Shown: positions 1-5,383, numbered from the stretch's first letter. The stretch is 5,383 nt of DNA from an uncultured Collinsella sp. (GCA_900757385.1 CAAENO010000214.1:1-5383); one strand, 5' to 3'. Notes: a model not told the origin generated them from the letters alone. A program made the numbers and translations.

Positions 1-74
1 TACGGTATGCGGCAGCGGTCGGTTTGCGGGGCCTGCCCTGCGGTCGCCTTGAGCCACATGTTTGTAAACCTCAC

Positions 75-80
75 TATGAT
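75..80 (+). promoter_or_regulatory. Candidate -10 box for the antiporter gene
   Basis: TATGAT matches the sigma-70-type -10 consensus at five of six positions and lies 70 bases before the antiporter start, in the least GC-rich part of the leader. No good -35 box sits at 16-18 bp. The nearest is TTGAGC at 49-54, but its 20-bp spacing is too long, so the promoter may be weak or activator-dependent. A short inverted repeat (GTTT-GT-AAAC, 60-69) lies just upstream and could be an operator half. This is a sequence match only. Confidence 0.3.
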
Positions 81-150
81 ACGACAGCTCGCGGCGCGTT
101 GAGGACGGCGAGGGTGCTACAGTGAAGCGCAAACAAGAGAAAGGCATCAC

Positions 151-1713
151 ATGGCATTCATTTCGCTCGCCATCATCGCACTCGTGGCCTTTGCGAGTCC
201 TTTTATCGCCTCGGCGATTCCCGGAAAACCCGTTCCCGAGACGGTCTTTTTGCTCGTGCTCGGCGCGGTACTGGGACCCCATATGCTCGGCGTCATCCAT
301 GTAGATGCTGAGGTCTCGCTTGTGTCCGAGCTGGGCCTGGCCTTTTTGTTCCTGCTTGCCGGCTTTGAGATCGACCCCAAGAGCATCACGGGCGTCGAGG
401 GGCGCTACGGCTTGGCGACGTGGGTCGTCACGTTTGGTATCGCCTGGCTTGCCGTGCGCTTTACCCCGTGGTTCTCAGTCAGTCATTTCGACGGTATCGC
501 CGTGACGCTTGCCCTCACTTCGACGGCGCTCGGTACGCTTGTGCCCATCATGCGTGAGCGCTCGCTCACCGGCACGCGCGTGGGCGACTCGATTCTCGCG
601 TATGGCACTTGGGGCGAGCTCGGTCCCGTGCTCGCCATGTCGGTGCTGTTGTCTGCCCGCACTGGCATCCAAACGCTCGTTATCCTTGGCTTGTTTGCGG
701 TGGTTTGCGTGTTGCTGGCCGTGGTCCCGAGCCGCTCCAAGCGCGTCGGCAGCCGCTTCTTTGCATTTGTTGAGGAGCGCGCCGATACCACGTCGCAGAC
801 CTTCGTGCGCCTGACGGTGCTCATCCTGGTCACGCTCGTGGCATTCTCGGCTGTCTTTGATCTCGACATCGTGTTGGGTTCTTTTGCCGCTGGCTTTGTC
901 CTGCGCTATATCATCCCCGAGGGCAACCATACGCTCGAGACCAAGCTCGACGGTCTGGCCTACGGTTTTTTGATTCCGGTGTTCTTTACCGTGTCGGGCG
1001 CAAAGATCGACCTGACGGCCGTGGCGTCGCGCCCGGGCTTGCTCGCGGGCTTTATCGTGGCGTTGTTGATTATTCGTGCCGTGCCCATTCTTATTTCCAT
1101 GAGCATTTGTCCTGCGACGCGCGATGTGTCGGCGTATGGTCGCATTACCGTGGCCCTGTACTGCACCACGGCGCTGCCGATCATCGTTGCCGTTACGAGC
1201 GTTGCCGTCAACGCGGGCGCGCTGTCGCAAGATATTGCGTCGGTCATGGTTGCCGCCGGTGCCATCACGGTGTTCTTGATGCCATTGCTCGCGCAGCTCT
1301 TCTACCGCGTGGTGGATGCCGCACCGGTCGCCGCCGTGGCAGAGGTTGCCGAGCATCCATCCGATGCGCTCGACATCTTGCGCGCCCACCACGACCTAGC
1401 GAGCTTGCTCGCGCGCGAGCACGAGCTGCTGACCTCGCATGGCCATGGTCGCGTATTCGAGGGCCTGCCTACGCTCGATACGATTGCCGAGCGTCTTTCC
1501 GCCGAGGCAGCGAGCGGCCACATCGATGCCCGCATCGTGGACGCGGCGCACCTGCTTGCCGATAAGACCTATGGAGACGAGGTCGACCCGTCCGAGCTGA
1601 CTCCGCGCGAGCGCCGTCGCCTGGAACGCGCCAAGCTTGCCGTGCGCGAATACCGCCGCCGCATGCTGGAGCTCTATGCGCGCGAAGAAGCCGAAGACGA
1701 CGACGGTAAGTAG
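151..1713 (+). CDS. Cation:proton antiporter, CPA2 (KefB/NapA-like) family
   Basis: This 520-residue integral membrane protein probably exchanges Na+ or K+ for H+ across the cytoplasmic membrane for pH and ion homeostasis. Hydrophobic segments fill residues 1-388. CPA2-type motifs are LGLAFLFLLAGFEID (61-75), TSTALGTLVPIMRE (123-136), LGSFAAGFVL (242-251) and FLIPVFFTVSGAKIDL (273-288). At the place where NapA-type exchangers carry an Asp-Asp pair, this protein has GELGP (155-159), leaving one acid, Glu156. I recall a similar GE(F/L)GP motif in other actinobacterial homologues. Residues 390-520 form a charged, probably cytoplasmic helical tail rich in Arg and Glu and ending in EEAEDDDGK. It shows no GxGxxG of an RCK/TrkA-N domain. 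The start is supported by AAAGG six bases before the ATG. The gene is monocistronic here, ending in the repeat array and terminator downstream. The fold is confident; the ion is not known. Confidence 0.9.
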   Translation: MAFISLAIIALVAFASPFIASAIPGKPVPETVFLLVLGAVLGPHMLGVIHVDAEVSLVSELGLAFLFLLAGFEIDPKSITGVEGRYGLATWVVTFGIAWLAVRFTPWFSVSHFDGIAVTLALTSTALGTLVPIMRERSLTGTRVGDSILAYGTWGELGPVLAMSVLLSARTGIQTLVILGLFAVVCVLLAVVPSRSKRVGSRFFAFVEERADTTSQTFVRLTVLILVTLVAFSAVFDLDIVLGSFAAGFVLRYIIPEGNHTLETKLDGLAYGFLIPVFFTVSGAKIDLTAVASRPGLLAGFIVALLIIRAVPILISMSICPATRDVSAYGRITVALYCTTALPIIVAVTSVAVNAGALSQDIASVMVAAGAITVFLMPLLAQLFYRVVDAAPVAAVAEVAEHPSDALDILRAHHDLASLLAREHELLTSHGHGRVFEGLPTLDTIAERLSAEAASGHIDARIVDAAHLLADKTYGDEVDPSELTPRERRRLERAKLAVREYRRRMLELYAREEAEDDDGK

Positions 1714-1726
1714 TCGATACTTTCTC

Positions 1727-1900
1727 GGGGAAGCCGCGTCCCGCTTTGAAGGCTCGGAACGGGATGTGGTTTCCGAAACGGGGGCCGTTGGGAAGCTGTG
1801 TCCCGGAATGGGCGCTCAGAGTGGGATGCAGCTTCCGCAAGGAGGTCCTGGGGGAAACCGTGCCCCGTTCTGATCCGAAATACTGGGACATAGTTTCCCT
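1727..1900 (+). repeat. Six-unit array of a 15-bp element in alternating orientation, exact 31-bp pitch
   Basis: Six copies of a degenerate element with consensus GGAARCYRYRYCCCR start at 1729 (+), 1760 (-), 1791 (+), 1822 (-), 1853 (+) and 1884 (-). Each is 15 bp and each is separated by exactly 16 bp. Read in one orientation the copies are GGAAGCCGCGTCCCG, GGAAACCACATCCCG, GGAAGCTGTGTCCCG, GGAAGCTGCATCCCA, GGAAACCGTGCCCCG and GGAAACTATGTCCCA. The differences are all transitions. Several copies extend by one or two extra outer G residues. The array can also be described as three diverged tandem copies of a 62-bp inverted-repeat unit; spacers 1 and 3, and spacers 2 and 4, share roughly half their bases. 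It begins 13 bases after the antiporter stop and ends before that gene's terminator, so it should be transcribed as 3' UTR. Its function is unknown: it could be RNA hairpins, protein sites or a spreading intergenic repeat family. Confidence 0.9.
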
Positions 1901-1915
1901 TTCATAACAGGAGAA

Positions 1916-1955
1916 GGCGCGCTGTCTGCAGTTGATTCAGACGGCGCGCCTTTTT
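1916..1955 (+). terminator. Intrinsic terminator of the antiporter transcript
   Basis: A 13-bp stem pairs 1916-1928 (GGCGCGCTGTCTG) with 1938-1950 (CAGACGGCGCGCC), with one T-G wobble, around a nine-base loop. Five T residues follow directly (1951-1955). On the opposite strand the same stem is followed by TTCTCCTGTT, a moderately T-rich tail. It may therefore also stop the converging reductase transcript, since no better terminator is visible beyond that gene's stop. Confidence 0.88.
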
Positions 1956-1997
1956 GGTTGAGCTATGTTGAAGCTTGAAGCCAAAGCTTGTGGCTCC

Positions 1998-2747
1998 TTA
2001 GGAGCGGGCGGCTCCGTCGACGGGGAGCACGGCGCCCGTGACATAGGAGGACATGTCGCTCGCCAGGAAAACAAAGGCGTTGGCGACATCCTCGGGCTCG
2101 CCCATGCGACCCAGCGGAATGGTGGCGATGATGGGCTTGATGACCTCTTCGGGCAGGTTGGCGACCATGTCGGTCTTAGTCACGCCGGGGGCGACGGCGT
2201 TGACGCGGATGCCCATGGGAGCGAGCTCGCGCGAGAGCGACTGGACCATACCGTTGACGGCAAACTTGGACGTGGGGTAACCGACGCCGGAGGGCTGGCC
2301 GTACTTGGCGACCATCGAGCTTGTGGTAGTGATGGTGCCGCCGTGGCCGGCCTCGGTCATGATCTTGGCGGCAGCCTGGTGGCCATTAAAGACGGCGACG
2401 ACGTTAAGGTCCATGACCTTTGCGAACTCCTCGGCCGTGTAGTCCAAGAGGGGTGAACGCTGGGAGATACCGGCATTGTTGATGACCGTGTCCAGGCCGC
2501 CCATGTCGGCTGCAGTCTGCGTAAAGGCCTCAGTCACGGCCTCGAGCGAGGTGAGATCGCAGGAGCGACCCCAGACCTTGGCGTCGGGATAGGCGGCTGT
2601 CAGCTTCTCAACGGCCGTGTCGGCAGTCTCCTGGCGCGAGCCAAAGACGGTGACGGCAGCGCCTTCCTCGATAAAACGGCAGGCGATGGCATAGCCGATA
2701 CCGCGTGTGCCTCCGGTGATGATTGCTTTCTTGCCCTCGAGCAACAT
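1998..2747 (-). CDS. Short-chain dehydrogenase/reductase (SDR, FabG-like)
   Basis: This 249-residue classical SDR catalyses NAD(P)-dependent oxidation or reduction of a carbonyl or alcohol; its substrate is unknown. The Rossmann motif TGGTRGIG is at residues 11-18, the NNAG motif at 90-93 and the catalytic tetrad is Asn115, Ser144, Tyr157 and Lys161 (YPTSK). The APG motif follows at 186-188 and the end LPVDGAARS resembles the common VDGG end. Arg16 and Ser37-Arg38 suggest NADPH preference (inference). Length is typical of the family. I chose the ATG at 2747 because AGAGGAA precedes it by five bases and the fold starts at once (LLEGKKAIITGG). An in-frame ATG 72 bases further upstream would add a Cys/Pro-containing, non-conserved leader. 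It resembles 3-oxoacyl-ACP reductase FabG, but no fatty-acid genes are nearby, so a sugar-alcohol, steroid or other dehydrogenase is equally possible. Confidence 0.93.
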   Translation of the reverse strand: MLLEGKKAIITGGTRGIGYAIACRFIEEGAAVTVFGSRQETADTAVEKLTAAYPDAKVWGRSCDLTSLEAVTEAFTQTAADMGGLDTVINNAGISQRSPLLDYTAEEFAKVMDLNVVAVFNGHQAAAKIMTEAGHGGTITTTSSMVAKYGQPSGVGYPTSKFAVNGMVQSLSRELAPMGIRVNAVAPGVTKTDMVANLPEEVIKPIIATIPLGRMGEPEDVANAFVFLASDMSSYVTGAVLPVDGAARS

Positions 2748-2752
2748 GGTGC

Positions 2753-2759
2753 TTCCTCT
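2753..2759 (-). promoter_or_regulatory. Ribosome binding site that fixes the SDR start
   Basis: AGAGGAA on the - strand lies five bases before the ATG at 2745-2747. The alternative in-frame ATG at 2817-2819 has no comparable purine-rich site in front of it, so the shorter 249-residue product is preferred. Confidence 0.7.
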
Positions 2760-2819
2760 CATCGCGGGCGGACATTCGCAGCACAGCGTAGCGGTAGTCG
2801 GAATCGGCCGCGTTTGCAT

Positions 2820-2848
2820 ATCGGTGAACGGTAGCCCGCGTTACCGAT
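2820..2848 (-). promoter_or_regulatory. Inverted repeat upstream of the SDR gene, possible operator
   Basis: On the - strand, ATCGGT and ACCGAT form 6-bp arms 17 bases apart. Between them is TACCG, which can pair instead with the CGGTA overlapping the first arm, giving an alternative 5-bp stem. The site lies about 75-100 bases before the reductase start, between the upstream gene's terminator and the ribosome binding site, where a promoter must be. I could not find a convincing -35/-10 pair here. The arms are short and could be chance. Confidence 0.25.
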
Positions 2849-2896
2849 GAGCGGCTCGCGCAAATATGCTTTGCCGTTGTGCTTAGGGCAGGTGAC

Positions 2897-2930
2897 AAAA
2901 GGGCTCCCGTCCCACATCGGACGGGAGCCC
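2897..2930 (-). terminator. Intrinsic terminator of homoserine dehydrogenase
   Basis: A perfect 12-bp stem pairs 2901-2912 (GGGCTCCCGTCC) with 2919-2930 (GGACGGGAGCCC) around a six-base loop. On the - strand it is followed by TTTTGTCACC. It lies 31 bases past the hom stop codon. The T run is only on the - strand side, so it is directional. It separates hom from the reductase gene downstream, which argues against an operon. Confidence 0.9.
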
Positions 2931-2961
2931 TCAAGGCGCGTATTGCTAGGCGAGCGTTGGA

Positions 2962-4305
2962 CTAGTTCGCCATGACGCCTTCGGTCCAAGCCTCAACGTC
3001 CTCGATGCGCAGGACGTTGGCGACCTCGGCCACGCAGTTGACGCCGGCAAGCTCGGCGGCGGCAGCTTGGACGTCCTTCTCGAGCGCGCGGTGCGTCAGG
3101 AAGATGACCGAGCAGGCATCGCTGACGCCCGATTTGCCGTCCTCGACCTGGTTGATGAGCGAGATCGAGATGTTGTGCTTGGCAAAGATGTCGACCGTCT
3201 CGGACAGGGCGCCCACGCGGTCGGCGACTTTCAGGCGCACATAGTACTTGGTCTGGAGCTCGTCCATGGGCTTAAAGGTGAGGTTGTGGCCATAGGGCTC
3301 AATCTCGGGCAGCGGAGCCACGCCGCGGCTGATCTGCTCGGAGAGCGACAGGATATCGCCCACGACGGCGCTCGCGGTGGGGAAGGAGCCTGCGCCCGCG
3401 CCGTAGAACATGGTCTCGCCCACGGCGTCGCCTACCACGTAGACGGCGTTCATGGCGCCGTTGACCTTGGCGAGCATATGGTCTGCGGGGATCAGCGTGG
3501 GATGCACGCGAACGTCGACGCCAGCGTCGGTGTTGCGGGCGATGCCGAGCAGTTTGATGGTGTAGCCGAGCTCGCGGGCCTGGGCGATGTCCTCGGCGCC
3601 GATGGTGCGGATACCCTGCTGGTACACATCATCGGTGGTAACGCGGGTGCCAAAGCCGATGGAGGCGAGGATGGCCGTCTTGCTGGCGGCATCGAAGCCG
3701 TCGACGTCGGCGGACGGGTCGGCCTCGGCATAGCCCTTAGCCTGTGCGTCGGCGAGCACGTCAGCGTAATCGGCGCCCTCGGCGTCCATGCGCGACAGGA
3801 TGTAGTTGGTGGTGCCGTTGAGGATGCCGGCGATGGTCAGGATCTTGTTACCCACCAGGTCGTGCTCGAGTGTGCTGACAATGGGGATGCCGCCACCGCA
3901 GCTGGCCTCGCACTTAATCTGCACGCCGCACGCACGCGCCTTCTCGGCAAGCGTCTCGACATGGCGGCCCAGCAGGGCCTTGTTGGCGGAGACGACATGC
4001 TTGCCGTTCTCGAAGGCAGTGGTGAAGATCTCGGTTGCGGGATGCTCGCCACCAATCAGCTCGACGACGATGTCGACGGCGGGGTCGGTGACGACATCGT
4101 GCCAGTCGCTCGTAAAGGCCTCGCGCTCAATGCCTGCCGCCTCGGCCTGCTCCCAAGCAAGCGCGCAGGCGCGGGTCAGCTTAAGGTCGATGCCGTAGGC
4201 TGCCAGGTACTCATCGTGGTGGCTCTTGATCAGACGGGCCACGCCGCCGCCGACGGTTCCCAGACCGATCAGACCGACGTTCACGGTGCGCAGGGATTCG
4301 CTCAT
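2962..4305 (-). CDS. hom: Homoserine dehydrogenase with C-terminal ACT domain
   Basis: This cytosolic enzyme reduces aspartate semialdehyde to homoserine with NAD(P)H, the branch step to threonine, methionine and (via threonine) isoleucine. The 447-residue length is usual for the monofunctional ACT-containing form. The Rossmann loop GLGTVGGG is at residues 14-21, SANKALL at 106-112, GILNGTTNYIL at 160-170 and the family signature at 187-209 (AQAKGYAEADP, then D200, D202, D205, K209). Asp205 and Lys209 match the catalytic pair known in yeast. GAGAGSFPTASAVVGDI (302-318) closes the catalytic region. An ACT domain spans about 354-432 (YYVRLKVADRVGALSE onward), which in the family binds an end product such as threonine. 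The start is fixed by AAGGAG six bases before the ATG. It is followed by its own terminator, and no thrB, thrC or aspartokinase gene is adjacent in this window. Confidence 0.97.
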   Translation of the reverse strand: MSESLRTVNVGLIGLGTVGGGVARLIKSHHDEYLAAYGIDLKLTRACALAWEQAEAAGIEREAFTSDWHDVVTDPAVDIVVELIGGEHPATEIFTTAFENGKHVVSANKALLGRHVETLAEKARACGVQIKCEASCGGGIPIVSTLEHDLVGNKILTIAGILNGTTNYILSRMDAEGADYADVLADAQAKGYAEADPSADVDGFDAASKTAILASIGFGTRVTTDDVYQQGIRTIGAEDIAQARELGYTIKLLGIARNTDAGVDVRVHPTLIPADHMLAKVNGAMNAVYVVGDAVGETMFYGAGAGSFPTASAVVGDILSLSEQISRGVAPLPEIEPYGHNLTFKPMDELQTKYYVRLKVADRVGALSETVDIFAKHNISISLINQVEDGKSGVSDACSVIFLTHRALEKDVQAAAAELAGVNCVAEVANVLRIEDVEAWTEGVMAN

Positions 4306-4359
4306 AGATAGCTCCTTCGTGCATCTTATGGATGGATTAACCGCTTAAAGGTTGAGTGC

Positions 4360-4365
4360 ATTCTA
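4360..4365 (-). promoter_or_regulatory. hom: Candidate -10 box for hom (proximal)
   Basis: On the - strand TAGAAT differs from TATAAT at one position and lies 54 bases before the hom start, which would give a leader of roughly 45-50 bases. The sequence at the -35 distance is GC-rich and does not resemble TTGACA. It competes as a candidate with the distal TTGACA-containing promoter. Confidence 0.35.
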
Positions 4366-4456
4366 GCGTGAACCGAGGGCGCGTGCTCGCCAGGCAACAG
4401 GAGTCGCACAAAACGGCACCCCCGAAACGCTGCGGAAACATTGGAAACATGCTCGC

Positions 4457-4486
4457 TACAAACGGAACTCCGTAACAAACTGTCAA
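4457..4486 (-). promoter_or_regulatory. hom: Candidate distal promoter for hom with embedded palindrome
   Basis: On the - strand a perfect TTGACA -35 box (4486-4481) is followed after 18 bp by TTTGTA (4462-4457), a weak -10 box. Inside the spacer, and touching the -10 box, is the palindrome ACGGA-AC-TCCGT (4462-4473), placed where a repressor would block polymerase. If used, it would give a leader of about 145 bases on hom. The -35 match is strong, the -10 match weak. Confidence 0.35.
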
Positions 4487-4501
4487 CGTTTGCGCCATAA
4501 G
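4472..4501 (+). promoter_or_regulatory. Candidate promoter for the substrate-binding protein gene
   Basis: GTAACA (4472-4477) and CATAAG (4496-4501) each match the -35 and -10 consensus at four of six positions, 18 bp apart. Transcription would start near 4508, leaving a leader of about 50 bases that contains the GC hairpin at 4523-4537. It overlaps the distal hom promoter on the other strand, so the two could interfere or share an operator. The match is weak. Confidence 0.25.
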
Positions 4502-4522
4502 GTTTGCCCCGTACCGCAAGAC

Positions 4523-4537
4523 GGCCGCACTGCGGCC
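4523..4537 (+). other. GC hairpin in the 5' leader of the binding-protein gene
   Basis: GGCCGCACTGCGGCC is a perfect inverted repeat around a single central C. In RNA it would form a six-pair all-GC stem with an ACU triloop. It ends seven bases before the A-rich run leading into the ribosome binding site (AAAAAGGTGG, 4542-4551). No T run follows, so it is not an intrinsic terminator. It could stabilise the mRNA 5' end, affect translation initiation, or be a protein site in DNA. Confidence 0.5.
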
Positions 4538-4556
4538 AGCGAAAAAGGTGGACACC

Positions 4557-5383
4557 ATGTTCAACATCAACAGCACGCTCAGCCGTAGGAACTTTCTCGC
4601 CGGCGCTGCGGCGCTCGGCAGCACCGCAGCACTCGCTGGTTGCTCGTCGGGTGGCTCGGACGGCGGCTCCGCCGATGACGGCAAGACCTTCAAGATCGGT
4701 GTCATCGGCCCTCTGACCGGCGCCGCGGCAACCTATGGCGTTTCGGCCGAGAAGGGTGCCAAGCTTGCCGCCAAGGATTTCTCGACCAAGGACCTCAAAC
4801 TCTCGCTTAAGTCCGAGGATGACGTCGCCGACGGCGAGAAGGCTATCAACGCCTTCAATACCCTGTGCGACTGGGGCATGCAGGCGCTCGTCGGCCCCGT
4901 CACCACCGGTGCCGCCGTCGCTGTCTCTGGCGAGATCGCCGACGATATGCTCATGGTCACGCCTTCGGCCTCGTCGCTCGACGTTACCAAGGATAAGACC
5001 ACGGTTTTCCAGGTTTGCTTCACCGATCCCACCATGGGCGCCAGCGCCGCGAAGTTCTTGGCCGAGAAGTACGCGGATGCCAAGATCGCCCTGTTCTACA
5101 ACTCCGGCGATACGTATAGCTCGGGCGTTGCCGACGCTTTTGCCGAGCAGGCCAAGGCGTCCAAGCTCGATGTCGTCGATACCGAGACCTTTAAGGACGA
5201 CTCTTCCACGAGCTTTACCAACCAGCTCACCAAGGCCAAGGAGGCCGGCGCCACGCTTATCTTTGCTCCGACCTATTACACGCCGGCGTCCGTTTTGCTC
5301 AAGAACGCCAAGGACATGGGATACGACATGACGCTTATGGGCACCGACGGCATGGACGGCCTGCTCTCCGTTGAGGGCTTCGA
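4557..5383 (+). CDS. ABC transporter substrate-binding lipoprotein, branched-chain amino acid/amide type (3' end missing)
   Basis: This is the extracytoplasmic ligand-binding component of an ABC importer; 275 codons are visible and the reading frame is open at the right edge. A twin-arginine motif SRRNFL (residues 9-14) precedes a hydrophobic stretch and the lipobox LAGC, with Cys29 the predicted lipidation site. This implies Tat export and membrane anchoring. A Gly/Ser/Asp linker (30-42) leads into a type I periplasmic-binding fold. FKIGVIGPLTGAAATYG (45-61) is characteristic of the Leu/Ile/Val-binding family. Further family-like segments are ALVGPVTTGAAVAV (110-123), MVTPSAS (133-139), IALFYNSGDTYSSG (177-190) and FKDDSSTSF (212-220). 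The start is supported by AAAGGTGG just upstream. Homologues are about 380-400 residues, so roughly a third is missing. Permease and ATPase genes would be expected to follow. The ligand cannot be told: amino acids, amides or urea are all possible. Confidence 0.92.
   Translation, partial: MFNINSTLSRRNFLAGAAALGSTAALAGCSSGGSDGGSADDGKTFKIGVIGPLTGAAATYGVSAEKGAKLAAKDFSTKDLKLSLKSEDDVADGEKAINAFNTLCDWGMQALVGPVTTGAAVAVSGEIADDMLMVTPSASSLDVTKDKTTVFQVCFTDPTMGASAAKFLAEKYADAKIALFYNSGDTYSSGVADAFAEQAKASKLDVVDTETFKDDSSTSFTNQLTKAKEAGATLIFAPTYYTPASVLLKNAKDMGYDMTLMGTDGMDGLLSVEGF

Noticed and set aside
3..125. Open frame entering from the left edge and stopping at 123-125
   Set aside because: Only 40 codons are visible, without any recognisable motif, and the candidate -10 box falls inside it. 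It cannot be told from chance in GC-rich DNA.
223..238. Sequence resembling the array element inside the antiporter gene
   Set aside because: It has one extra base compared with the 15-bp consensus, is a single copy and encodes conserved-looking residues (GKPVPE). It is probably coincidence.
122..304. 60-codon GTG-start frame overlapping the antiporter start, preceded by AGGG
   Set aside because: It is out of frame with the antiporter and mostly inside it, and its product is Ser/Arg/Pro-rich. It looks like a shadow, and the AAAGG before the ATG at 151 explains the true start.
475..1392. 305-codon open frame on the - strand inside the antiporter
   Set aside because: It is rich in His, Arg, Gln and Asn, with no recognisable fold, and lies opposite an intact membrane protein gene.
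1727..1900. CRISPR array
   Set aside because: The units alternate orientation, are only 15 bp, are degenerate and have 16-bp spacers. CRISPR repeats are directly oriented and near identical, and no cas gene is visible.
1839..1907. Perfect Shine-Dalgarno-like AAGGAGGT inside the repeat array, followed by a 15-codon GTG frame
   Set aside because: Spacing to the GTG is about 13 bases, longer than usual, and the frame runs through repeat units. The motif is better explained as part of the spacer sequence.
1727..1955. MITE or insertion-sequence remnant
   Set aside because: There is no transposase fragment, no clear terminal inverted repeats bounding the whole block and no flanking target duplication that I could see.
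3067..4311. 414-codon open frame on the + strand opposite hom
   Set aside because: It is an antisense shadow produced by GC-biased codons of hom. The translation is low-complexity Gly/Asp/Val/Ala with no domain, while the opposite strand encodes complete hom motifs.
4306..4450. Riboswitch or T-box leader upstream of hom
   Set aside because: I found no T-box core sequence, no terminator/antiterminator pair and no recognisable riboswitch motif in the leader.

Overview
The window is GC-rich, densely coding bacterial DNA with four protein genes. Strong GC bias at third codon positions, Shine-Dalgarno-type starts, intrinsic terminators and a Gly/Ser-rich Tat-lipoprotein leader suggest a high-GC Gram-positive. 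A gut actinobacterium of the Coriobacteriia (Collinsella-like) is my best guess. That is recognition by overall feel, not a database result, and I hold it at moderate confidence.

Layout: (1) Positions 1-150 are a leader with a candidate -10 box. (2) A complete + strand CPA2-type cation:proton antiporter lies at 151-1713. (3) Its 3' region holds six copies of a degenerate 15-bp element in alternating orientation, starting exactly every 31 bp (about 1727-1900). A strong intrinsic terminator follows at 1916-1955. (4) A complete - strand short-chain dehydrogenase/reductase occupies 1998-2747, converging on the antiporter. (5) A complete - strand homoserine dehydrogenase with a C-terminal ACT domain lies at 2962-4305, with its own perfect-stem terminator at 2897-2930, so it is probably not read through efficiently into the reductase. 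(6) A divergent intergenic region spans 4306-4556. (7) The 5' part of a + strand ABC-transporter substrate-binding lipoprotein starts at 4557 and runs off the right edge.

The genes look like separate transcription units rather than one pathway operon. The antiporter serves ion and pH homeostasis. Homoserine dehydrogenase feeds threonine and methionine (and, through threonine, isoleucine) synthesis. The divergent binding protein belongs to the branched-chain-amino-acid/amide type, so its pairing with hom may reflect shared amino-acid control, which is inference. The reductase has no informative neighbour.

The most unusual item is the 31-bp-pitch alternating repeat array in the antiporter 3' region. 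Nearly all differences between its copies are transitions, and neighbouring copies can pair almost completely in the + strand RNA when G-U pairs are allowed. It looks like a structured RNA or a phased protein-binding array rather than random intergenic sequence.
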